In this document: in pieces, positions 44,201 to 55,269 of the stretch
Layout: each line of letters opens with the position of its first letter
Position numbering within the stretch: the stretch's first letter is position 1
Assembly (NCBI GenBank): GCA_023333565.1
Contig: JAJKFH010003022.1
Location: 372,001-436,000 of the forward strand
DNA: 64,000 nt
Direction: 5' to 3'
From: Puffinus mauretanicus
Lineage: Eukaryota; Chordata; Aves; Procellariiformes; Procellariidae
Program-made: the position numbers and the translations under genes
The notes under the pieces: generated by a model
What the model saw: the letters and a program-made list of their open reading frames with translations, nothing else
Told to the model about the DNA's origin: nothing
Database searches by the model: none

Positions 44201-47200
44201 GAACAAGTGTTTATGTTTGAGGCTGAAGTTTGCCTTCGGAGAGCCTGAGCAGGAGCAGATCTCGCCCCAATCCTGCTCAGCTTCAACTTCTCCTTCCCCC
44301 CCTCCCACTGGGGTTGCTCCTTCCCCTTTCACCTTCTCGCCTCCTTTCCCTCTAGGTTTACAGGGGGTCGGTGAAGGATTTCCAAGGCTTTGATGCCAGC
44401 CAGGACGCGGAGGCCTTGTACAATGCCATGAAGGGATTTGGTATGGACGCTCCTCCAGACTGTCACCCGAGGGCCACCCTCATGTCCCCTATTCCTTCCA
44501 TTGACCCTTGCATGGCTGGGCATCCTGCATCGCCTCTGCTCTCAGCTGCTTTAGCAGCGTGCCAGGACCTCTCCTGGCTCCCCCTTCCTCCCTGGAGCCA
44601 GCTCGGCTCTGCTTCTCCTCCCGGCCCTGGGTTGGAAGCAGCTTTGGGCACGGCAGGATGGCTATGGTGAGACCCAGCCGTGGGGCTAAGTGTGACTCCC
44701 GGCTCTCCCCGCAGGCAGCGACAAGGAAGCCATCCTCGACCTCATCACGTCCAGAAGCAACAAGCAGCGAGTGGAGATCTGCCAAGCCTACAAGTCCCTC
44801 TACGGGAAGGTAACGGCAGAAACGCTCCCTGGTCCATGCCCCCACTGCAGACGCAGGTGGCCGTGGCTGCCACCAACCAGCCCACGCAGGGACCCACCGC
44901 TCCCTGGACCCACTCAGAGATGCTGTGGAGCAAAGGGTCCCCCAGCCCCTTTCTCCCTCTCCACCAGGACCTCATCGCAGACCTCAAATACGAGCTGACG
45001 GGGAAGTTTGAGCGGCTGATCGTGAGCCTGATGCGGCCCCCAGCTTACAGCGACGCCAAGGAGATCAAAGATGCCATCGCGGTAAGGGGTTGGCAACCCC
45101 CGCGGGGCCCCTCTGAGGACGCCCCAGCTGGGCCCACCACTCACAGGGCTGCGTCTCTGCCTGCAGGGCATCGGCACGGACGAGAAGTGCCTCATTGAGA
45201 TCCTTGCCTCCCGCACCAACCAGGAGATCCACGACCTGGTGGCTGCCTACAAAGACGGTGAGGGCTGGGGAAGGGCAGGGGCTGCCCTGTGTCCCCTTGG
45301 GTCAGGACAAGGGGCAGAGGTGAAGGGATCGAGCCTGCCAGGCCCCTGACCTCTCCCTCTTCCACCAGCCTACGAGAGAGACCTAGAGGCTGACATCGTT
45401 GGAGACACATCGGGCCATTTCAAGAAGATGCTTGTCGTTCTGCTTCAGGTATGTCCATTTGTCCAGTGTCTGTAGGTGGTGGGTGCCTGCGCCCAGCAGG
45501 GCTGAGCCCATCTCTGTCCCACAGGGCACCAGGGAGGAGGATGACGTGGTGAGCGAGGACCTGGTGGAGCAGGATGCCAAGGTGAGGCTTGGCAGGTTGC
45601 TGGGATGGGTGGCATCTGGGCAGGGATGGGGCTGGTGGCACTGGGACCATCCAGACTTAGGCCTGCGAAAGGTGGGTGGGTGCCAAGGGTGCCAGTGCTT
45701 GGGCAGAGCCCCACATGAGCAGCACCCTGACTCGGGCTCTTCCGCCTTCCCCATCCCACAAGGATCTGCTGGAAGCCGGTGAGCTGAAATGGGGCACGGA
45801 CGAGGCCCAGTTCATCTACATCCTTGGCCGGCGAAGCAAGCAGCACCTCCGCCTGGGTGAGCATCTCCTGTGAGCTTGGGCTTGGGCATGAAGGTATCTT
45901 GGCAGCTTCTCCAGGCATCATCTCACTCTTGTCCCGCAGTCTTTGATGAGTACCTGAAGATTTCTGGGAAGCCAATCGAGAGGAGCATCCGGGGAGAGCT
46001 CTCTGGTGACTTCGAGAAGCTGATGCTGGCTGTGGGTAAGTCAGCCCCCGCGTGGGGAGTGCTGCGAAAACACATCACTGGCCTTGCCAGGGTGGGAGGG
46101 CTCAGCGCAAGAGCCAGCGCGGTCAGGGTTGCGGCTGTACCCGGTTTCAGGGAGCTCAGGGAGGCTCCTTCAGGGCGGGTGGGGACGCTGAATGTGGTGC
46201 CCAAGGGGCATGGGTGCTCAGAGGCTGGGGGCACTGGTGGAGCCGGGTGCTGGCATCCCTCACCACGCCTCAATTTCCCCACAGTGAAGTGCATCAGAAG
46301 CACGGCAGAGTATTTTGCTGAAAGGCTCTACAAGGCCATGAAGGTGAGTGGATCACCCCTTCTCCAGGGGGTCCCCTGCAGCGTTGCGGGGAGCTGGCCA
46401 GAGGAGGGGTCCCCTTGCCACGGGGTGCTGCTGGAGGGCAGGGTGATGCAGGTCCGTGAAGACAGGTCCTATGTGACCTGGGGTCTCCGCTCTTCCCTCC
46501 AAAGGAGTTATTCCTTCAGACCCGGGGCTGGATAGAAATCTGATAGAGGGTCCCAAATCTGATGGGCTGAGCAGGGTTGCTTGGCCATCCCAGGCCTGAT
46601 GCGGGGGCTCCTCTGTTGCAGGGACTGGGCACGAGAGACAACACGCTGATCCGTATCATGGTGTCCCGCAGTGAGATCGACATGCTGGACATCCGGGAGG
46701 TGTTCAGGACCAAGTATGAGAAATCTCTCTATAACATGATAAAGGTAAGTGCTGGGGGTCCCCCGTCACCCTCCGAGCAGCTGCTAGTGCTGCTTCTCTC
46801 ATGATGCCAGCATCCGTGGGAGGGCTGAGCCCCCTCCCCAGCCACCCTGTGCCGGGTGTCCATCTCTGAAGACAAGGCTTAGGGAGACCCCTCTCCATGC
46901 ACCCGTCCCATGGCACTACCTTGACCCTCCCTGCTACATCATAGAATCATACAGGTTGGAAAAGACCTCTAAGATCGTCGTGTCCAACCCATCATTCTCC
47001 ATCTCCATCTGTCTTTCCAGGAGGACACCTCCGGGGAGTACAAGAAGGCCCTGCTGAAGCTGTGCGGAGGGGACGATGAGTAAGACCACCTGTAACCTCC
47101 TGTTTGTCCCTCTTCATCCCCTTGATGCTGGGTAAAAACCTCTGGGTCAGAGCCTGGTGGAGCACCTGGACGGGCAGCACCTGCAGGGACAGCGGTTTGG

Positions 47201-50200
47201 TACGGGGGGCCCTGCGGCCCCTCTGCATGGCCAACCACGATGCCATGGTCCCTTCTTGGCATGTGGCAGCCCCGCAGGGCAGAGACAAACACCTGGAGGG
47301 AGGATGCTCCGGTGGGGACGGTTGGGATTTACCCACCCACTTCCCCCCATTCCCCCCACCCAGCCTCACAGCAAGCTCCTGCCCGCCTGACCCCAGCACC
47401 CAGCGGGTACAAAACCCTCGTAGAGGGGCAGGACAGGGCGCAGGGCTGGGCGGGGGGCGGCTGCTGGTGGGGTGCGGGGCCCCCACGGCTCACTGTCCCC
47501 TGTCCTTGCCCTCCCGTTGCAGTGCCGCAGGTGAGTTCTTCCCCGAGGCGGCGCAGGTGGCCTATCGGATGTGGGAGCTTAGCGCGGTGGCCAAAGTAGA
47601 GGTCAGCACCCCCCAGCCCCCCCACACCCTCCCTCTGCTCCCTGCCAGCTTGGGACCCCCGGCTGCTCCTCTCTGCCGCAGGGCAAGGCCAGCCCCGTGC
47701 CTCCACTCTGCCTCTCGCTCCGCAGCTTCTCTTGATGCCATTCTTCGGTTTTGGGGCACGAGGTTGGCAGGACGTAACCCCAGCAGGGCTGGCCGCCCCC
47801 CGCGGGCTCCACTAACCCCCTCCTCTCTCTGAGGCCTCCCTCCCTCAGGGTGGCAAGCCCTGCATGTCTGTGCAATGCATCACGTGCAACCCTGGCTCCG
47901 GTGCCCACCGGAGACCTCCTGCTCCCTGGGGCGGCCCACCCCGACGCCAGGGCTGGCCGGGGCACGGCTGTGCCATGGGGAGCCGGCACCCTGCATGCAG
48001 CTGGAGGGTGCACACAAAAGGGTGCTTTGGGGTGTGCAGAAAAGACACCCTGAGCCCTACGTGCAGGTGCATGGGGAGGATGGAGATGTACTGGGAGCTG
48101 TAAGGATGCAGGAGGGTAGAATCACAGGGCAGGAGCGGGCACCCTTTCAGCAACTCCTCTTCTGGCTCTCAGCTGATGTGGCCAGCCCCGGCCGAGGTGT
48201 CCCAGTGCTAGGGGAGGCGGGTATAACACCGAGCAGGACACCGAGACTCCAGGGACTGTCTGTTGCTGTCTTCTCCCTGCTCTCTGCTGGCCTGGCTACG
48301 GTTTGCCCCTCGATGGAAGGGGTGACGGTGGCGGGGACATCTTCACTGAGCCCCAGGTGCTTGCACTAACACACGACCTGCTTTGGCCTCGGCTTGCCGG
48401 GTGGCACCTTCCCTCCCTTCTCCATCCCTTTCTCTCTCCATCCCTCCCTCCATCCCACCCAGCTCAGGGATGAACCCAAACCCCTCTGTGCATCCACAGC
48501 TGCGAGGAACCGTGCAGCCCACGGGAAGCTTCAATGACGACGGGGATGCGCAGGTGCTGAGGAAGGCGATGAAGGGCCTGGGTAAGCAGGGGCCACGCGT
48601 CCAGCCCCTTCCTGCTGCTCCTCAACAGCTCCTGGGGCAGAAAACCCACCCTGGCCCACGCAGGGCTGCATGAAAATCCTGGGGGGAATAAAGAGATGGT
48701 TTTGGAGCTGTGGGAGCTCTCCCTTCCCCACCCTCCCGTTTGCGGGGGTGGGGGTGGTGATGTGCCCGCGGTCAGGGGTGACACAGTGTGGCTCTGCTGG
48801 CCCCCTCGGCTCTCCCGAGCATCACTGCTGTCGTTGCAGGCACGGACGAAGGGGCCATCATCGAAGTGGTGACACAGAGGAGCAACGCCCAGAGGCAGCA
48901 GATCCTAAAGGCTTACAAGGCTCACTACGGCAGGGTACTGCCAGCCCCCCTCCCACCCTGCTCCTTCCTTCTGCCCGCATCCTGCCCCCTCCCATGCGGA
49001 GATCTGCCCCTCGCTGAAAGAAATCCTGCCCAGTGGGCAGCCAGGGCACCCCGCTTTGCTCTGTCGTGACTCCCCCAGGGAAGAACAAGTTGTGGGTGCA
49101 CTACCAGCCTGAGGGGAGGGCATCCCTTCCCCGTCACTTGCCCCATCCTCAGTCCCGCCCAGAGGACTCCAGAGCCAGGATCTCCCCAAAGCCACCCCCC
49201 AAAATGTCACCTTAAACCACCCCAAGGGTCTTCCCAGATGTCTCCCACCTCCACGCTCTCCTCCCATTTTCTCCCCGGTGTTGCCTCAGCTGGTCCGTCC
49301 CTGCGGAGGAGCTGGGGACTGAACCCCAAACATTCTTGCAGGACCTGATGGCAGACCTGAAATCCGAGCTGTCGGGCAGCCTGGCAAAGCTGATCCTCGG
49401 GCTCATGCTGACACCGGCGCAGTACGATGCCAAGCAGCTGAGGAAGGCTGTGGAGGTAACTGCCACACTGGTGGGATCGGTTTCAGCACATGAGGACAAG
49501 GTGGTCTTCGCTGTGGTTGTACCTGTGCTGCTGGTGGCCCGGGGCTGTGAGTGCACCCCAGCCTCACATGCCCCCAGGCTCTTCTCTCCTATACAGAAGC
49601 AAAGCAGAGCAGAAAGCACCAGGACAAAGACCTGGGTTGCACTCAAGACCCACCAGGAGCCCAGTTTGGCCTCTTTGCAGCCCAGCACGCTCTAGCCAGC
49701 TCGTACACAAAGCCTCTCAGGCAGGCCTCCCACTGCTTTACAGAGCATCCCCGCTTTGCAGCGGGAGCAGTGCCCTGCCAGGCGCTCACATAGGAGAGCC
49801 AGGGTAGGGGCAAACCGGTGGCATGCACCACTATCCACCAGTCACACCAGTTGGGAACCCACTAGCAGCACACTTGGACACTTTCATGCTGGTTCCTACC
49901 AGCCCTTGGGGACATTTGCTGGACTTGGACTTTCGGCACGTGGTAGCCCTGGGGTTAGGGCAGCCCTTCCTTGCCTGGCACTGGCGGGGCGATGTCACCG
50001 TGTCCCCATCCAGCACTGGCACCCGCAGCACCCCGCCATGCTGCTCTCTTCCAGGGGGCCGGCACAGACGAGAGTGTCCTCATCGAAATCATGGCCACGC
50101 GGAACAACCAGGAGATCGCAGCTATCAACGAGGCATATCAGGAAGGTACGGCACAGGAGGGACGTGGGGAGCACCCAGGTCCTGGGCATGGACCGTGTTT

Positions 50201-53200
50201 AACGCTGCACGAGGCCCTTTTCAGAGCCCGTGGTACAACTGTTGTCTCTGGGTTGGGTCTGTGGCTTGGCACTCTGGATGTCTGTTAGTCCTTCCAGGCA
50301 AGAGCAGCTCTTCCCCAGGTCCAACACCTTATTAAAGAGCAGTGGAAACCTGGGATGAGGCTGGCAGGAGTCCTCAAATCCGTGCTGTGTTTCTCACACC
50401 TCCAGGCCATACACTTCTCTTTCCCTTCCATCCATGTCCCCTTCTCCCTAGGGAACAAAACCTGCAAGCTCCAGGTTAAATCCCCATCCTCTTCTCCCCA
50501 AGAGAGTCCCTGGTTTTAAACAGACGGCTCTGTGGCTGGTCATGCCCAGCAGAGCACTGGTCCTGGCCTCTCTCCATGTCACGGTGACATGTCCCAGCTC
50601 TGCCACCAATGCCTCCTCCCCTGAGAGCTCTTTCACAATGATCCCTTTCCCTCTGGAGCACCTGGAGCAAGAGGCTGTGCTCATGCCCAGGGCATTAGAG
50701 CTGCTGGGAGGATTCCCTCCTCACCGGGCCTGAAAATAGCAAATGGAGGCATCTGCTTCAGCCATGCAAAGGCTGGAGGACGGCCACCACCATCCGCAGG
50801 CCCCATGGTGATCATGGGCACAACATGCACTGGTGGGTGGGAAGCAGAGCTGCAGGCAGGGTGCAGGGCTCAGCCGTCCCCCCTCTCCACAGCCTACCAC
50901 AAGCGCCTGGAAGATGACCTCAGCTCTGACACGTCGGGGCATTTCAAGAGGATTCTCGTCTCCCTTGCTCTGGTAAGGGCAGCTCTCTTGTTGGGGATTG
51001 TCCCCTCCCTGCCACGGGCAGCGGTGGGCATCTGTGAGGATGGTGGCTATAGAGAAGATGGAGCATCGTTGCCTGGCTGGGCAGCGCTGCTGGACCCTGT
51101 CTGCCACCCCCTTGCTTGGGGCTCTCCTGGGAGATGTCCTCTCGCCAGCTTCATGACTTTTGTATTGAACCACAGGGCAACCGTGATGAAGGACCAGAGA
51201 ACCTCACACAGGCGCATGAAGATGCCAAGGTAAGAACGGTACTGGCAGTGCTGTCACAGGCTCTGCATAAAAAAAATGAGGATGTTGCATCCCCCGGTCT
51301 GGAAATGGCATCCTCAGGGAAGCAAATGCTGCTGGGGCAGGGTCTCTGTAAGCTGCAGGGGGAGGTGACAGGTGAAGTCACCTTGGAGGTAAAGCTCCCT
51401 GGAGGCCTGATTTCTGATGCCCTGGGCTCTGCTGCTCCATGCACGGGGAAGCTGCAAACCATGAGAGCAGCGGGGAGCTCCCAACCGGGGGCTGCAGCAG
51501 TTCTTGCGCAGAGCTGCCACTTTGGGCTCCAGTAACACACGCTGATGCTGAAACCCGGCACTTGAGCTTCAAAGGCAGTTTTGGGCTGGTCTGCAGGAGC
51601 CACCCACCTCTTTGTCTTGTGCATGGGGCAGCCCTGAAGCCTACGCTGCTTTTCACCCTGCCAGCGCGCCAGGATGCCAGCCCCAGTCCCCCCAGCCTCA
51701 CCTTTACTGGGCTGTGGTGAACCACAACTGGAGGGGGAAGGCTGAGCAGCCAGAAATGGTGCAGGGAGGTGCTGCGGCCCCATTGCCTGGCTCAGCTCCT
51801 GGTCCCAGGAGTCCTGTGACTCTCGGGCCATGCACCTTGGCCTCCTGCTCCTTTGGGCCAAGTCTTTTCTGAAAGGAGCTGGGAAGCTCGGTGCAGGGCC
51901 AAACCCGAGCTGTCGCTTTGTTGTCCTGCCCCAGCACCGCTTGCTCCAACGCATGCCAGCAGCACGCAGATGCGCAGCTCTCCCAGCAGGGCTGCTGCCA
52001 GCAGAGGGAGCAGATGCTGCGCTGCCTGCACCCCGCCGCATGCGCTGCCGCTCGCCTCGACCTGCTGCAGAGAAAGAGAGCGCCAGGGATGACAAACACA
52101 GGGACGAGCCAGCCGGGTGGCAGCTGGCCTGGCGCCGTGCTGTTTTGTCAGCAAAGCCGTCCTTCCCTCCTCCCGCTGCCTGCGCCTGGCAGAGGCGGGC
52201 AGGCTGGTGTGAGCCAGCCCGGGGCCGGGCAAGGATGCTCCCCAAGGAGCAAGAGGCTGGTACCCAAGCCCCAGGGGTGGGGGGCTCACTTTGCTTGTCC
52301 AAAAACCACCACCCCCATTCCAATTAACGGTGTAAGGGCCAAACTGCAGGAGGACACAGGTCCTAAGATCAGGCCCACTTGTAGGGAAGCAAGGGAGCTG
52401 GAGACAGATCATTTGGGGGGATTTTGCTAGAGTTCCCTCACTTTGTCAGGGAAGGATAAAGGTTGAGCAGCACCTTCTGACCCTGTTGTCTTCCTGTCTC
52501 TCTCTTTCTCTCCACCAGGTTGTTGCTGAGACCCTGGTGAGTGCCTGCCCTTTTGCTCCTCAGCCTTTTGCATGTTTGAGGGGATGCTGCGGTCCTCGGG
52601 TGAAGGGCTGGGGCTGGGAATAGCAGCCCCACGTGCCGGGCTCCTCTGACCACACAGGCTGTGCTCGCTTGCTTTGGGGTGCCAGGGTCCTTGCATCAGG
52701 ATGGGTGGCAAGGGGACAGATGAGACCTGCACAAGGGCACTTCCCTGCAGTGCTGGGCAGGAGAGACAGAAAGCCACCTTCCTGCCCTTGGGAGGGCTGG
52801 GGACCACTCCTGCCTGCTGCCTGCATGCAGGACCCGTGTTCCTGGCAGCGTGGGACTCGGGGCTGGCTTCCCTGGCTCACTGAAAGTGGGAATTGGGGAA
52901 GGGGCGACTTTCTTCTGCTTAATGGGTGTGATGAGTGCAGTCTCCCTGCTGAGCCCTGCTGCAGGCGTGGCAGCCATTTCACCCGCGGGCAGCACTGCTG
53001 TGGGCCAGGCTGGAGGTTGGCTCCTGTGTCTGGCAGCTCTGAATTCCCTGTTCAATACTGGTCACTGCCAAAACGCCCTCCCCAAAAGACAAAAAAAAGT
53101 CTTAATCATGAGCATTGCACAACTTTTTTCATAAAAACTGGAAAACATCTTTTCTTAGAGGTAGTGTGTCAGTGTGCAGCTGTGCACTTTCATATCCATG

Positions 53201-54953
53201 CATAGAAAATGCCTTTTTTGGCCAAAAAAGAGAGGCCACCCTCTTTGCAAGAGGGTGTTCAGGACTGGCTGTCCCGGGAAGAGCTGTTTGACATCTTTGC
53301 CCCTCTCTGCTATGCTAGTCCCCCTTTTCCCCTCTTCACTCTCGGTTGCTCTCCCAGAAACTTGCTGACGTCTCCAGCAACGACTCCAGTGACTCCCTGG
53401 AGACCCGCTTCCTCAGCATCCTCTGCACCCGCAGCTACCATCACCTACGCAGAGGTAGGACCACATTTCTCCATTGCTGCTGGACCCCCAGCTGTGACAC
53501 AAGTGCTTTGATTTGGGCTGGATGGGACTCCTGGGCAGCAGGAGGTTGGGGTGGCCCTGTCTTCCCAGTGGTGTGAGGAGGTGGCATTTGGGGTGGCTGG
53601 TTGAGGTCACCCAAGCCTGCTCTGGTCCCGTCTGGTCCATAAGTCTCCATGGTTGAGCCTCGGGTCTCCTGGGTGCCCGGGGCTGGGATGGAGCAGCTCG
53701 GCGGTGACCCTCTCCTCTCCCCCATCCCCAGTGTTTCAGGAGTTCATCAAAATGACCAACCACGACGTGGAGCACGCCATCAGGAAGCGGATGTCAGGAG
53801 ACGTGAGGGACGCCTTCTTGGCCATCGGTCAGTGCCCGGCGGGTGCTCCCTTGGGGCAGGGCTCCCGGGAGGGCAAGCAGCCCCTTCGCCTGCCTCTGCC
53901 AAGGCAATGTGAGGGCAGATTCCTGCTGCCTTCGGGCCATTGAGACTCCCAGTGTGGCGTGGGGTCGGGGCATTTATAGGGTGTTGTATGGGGCCAAGCC
54001 TGCATGTTTGTACCAAGGAGGGTTTGCCACTGACCCAATGGGTGGCACAGATCCTTGCTGCGATGTGTCCCCTGGGTGCTGTGAGCCAGGAGCCCACTTT
54101 CTCTCCCCTCTGTGTGTTGCAGTCCGGAGCGTGAAGAACAAGCCGGCCTTCTTTGCTGACAAGCTCTACAAGTCCATGAAGGTGCTGACGGGCTCTCCTG
54201 GGCTACGGGAGGGGGCTATGGTGGCCAGACAGTCTTTGGGACTCTGATTTAACCCCACAGCAGTGATGGGGTTTGGCCCCCAGCCGTCCCCAACACAGCA
54301 GGGCAGGGCTGAGCTCAAATACTGCATCAGCTTTCTGGGGGTAGGGGACACGGCAGGCTTGAGTCTTGCCAGCAGCAAGCCCAACGCATGTCCAAGGGGA
54401 GATCCACAGCTTGGAATGTGCTGGAGATGCCCAGAGGGTCCCTGAGCCCCAGTCACTCCAGGGTTATTTGTTCAAGCTCCCCTTTGCAGGGTGCTGGCAC
54501 AGATGAGAGGACCCTCACCCGGATCATGATTTCCCGGAGTGAGATCGACCTGTTCAACATCCGGGGCGAGTTCATAGACCTGTTTGACAAATCGCTGCAC
54601 CGCATGATCGAGGTGAGGGGACACAGGCATCCCTCTCCTGTTCGTCACCTTCTCTGGCTGAGCCCCGGCCGTGAGCAGTGCCATGAGCAGCACAGGGGCT
54701 GAGCATCGCCTGGGAAGGGGGAACCTGCCCCAGCCAGGCCCTGGCTGTAGAAGGGATGTGCCGACATCTTCCACGGCTGCACGGATGCCGGCGGGGTGGC
54801 CAGGGCATGGAGCTATGCCTTCCCTGTGCCCAGCGTCTTGAACTGGGGCAGGCACCAGTAGGCAGTTCTCTGACATGGGTCTCCCTCTTGCAGAAGGACA
54901 CCTCCGGCGACTACCGCAAGGCTCTGCTGGCCCTGTGTGGGGGGGAGGACTAG
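41280..54953 (+). CDS. ANXA6: Annexin A6
   Basis: Annexin A6 is a calcium-dependent phospholipid-binding protein with two four-repeat annexin cores, acting at plasma and endosomal membranes. There are 25 coding exons: 41280-41297, 44356-44440, 44715-44809, 44968-45081, 45167-45257, 45369-45448, 45525-45581, 45763-45856, 45940-46035, 46285-46343, 46622-46744, 47021-47079, 47523-47601, 48500-48581, 48840-48934, 49342-49455, 50055-50145, 50893-50972, 51176-51229, 52519-52536, 53358-53454, 53732-53827, 54123-54181, 54490-54612 and 54894-54953. They give 672 residues (human 673). Calcium-site loops are visible: [48 protein letters not shown] and GAGTDERT. Repeat 7 lacks one, as in human. The protein ends ALCGGED. 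The start is the Kozak-like GCCATGG in an exon beginning at 41237. Flanking CCDC69 and TNIP1 fit synteny. Confidence 0.98.
41298..44355 (+). other. ANXA6: ANXA6 intron after the start-codon exon
   Basis: A 3-kb intron of unique sequence. A 19-bp duplication around 'gtacagcctgcctgc' occurs near 41835-41870. No other exon or repeat is seen. Confidence 0.6.
46938..46992 (-). mobile_element. CR1 LINE 3'-end fragment in ANXA6 intron
   Basis: 'catagaatcatacaggttgg', 'aaaagacctctaagatcgtc' and 'gtgtccaaccc' match the reverse complement of the CR1 3' end. The fragment is about 55 bp and stops some 30 bp before the acceptor of exon 47021-47079. Confidence 0.8.
52519..52536 (+). CDS. ANXA6: ANXA6 18-bp cassette exon (VVAETL)
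   Basis: CCACCAG precedes and GTGAGT follows an 18-base exon, GTTGTTGCTGAGACCCTG, encoding VVAETL. It equals the human VAAEIL segment that is included or skipped to make the two known annexin A6 isoforms. It is in phase 0 on both sides, so skipping keeps the frame. Flanking introns are 1.3 and 0.8 kb. Confidence 0.9.
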
Positions 54954-55244
54954 GCGGCGGCGGGAGCCCCCTCTTCGTGTCTGAGCCAGCACGCGCGCAC
55001 CCACCGCCTTGATGTCACTGCAGCTTCGGGGGCTTCGGGGGACGCTCGGTCCCCTGCAGAGGACGACTCACTTTGCGCTGGAAAGTGGCACCACATTGCA
55101 AGCTGGGGAGTCTTGGGGAGGGGAGCAGAAGGGTCTGCTGGGGTAGGGGGATTATTGTCTGTCTCAGTGCAAAATAATTCATACCCAAATATGCCACTAA
55201 CCCAGGAATTTACCCAGATGGAAAACACAATTTTAAATCTCATA

Positions 55245-55250
55245 AATAAA
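55245..55250 (+). other. ANXA6: Polyadenylation signal of ANXA6
   Basis: AATAAA lies 292 bp after the stop codon at 54951-54953, within an A/T-rich stretch, and is followed by a GT-rich segment. It gives a 3'UTR of about 310 nt. Confidence 0.75.
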
Positions 55251-55269
55251 ACCTTACTGTTGCTGACCC

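Noticed and set aside
51151..52323. 390-codon minus-strand open frame in ANXA6 introns
   Set aside because: It covers an ANXA6 exon antisense and two introns, with no recognisable domain, promoter or polyadenylation signal.
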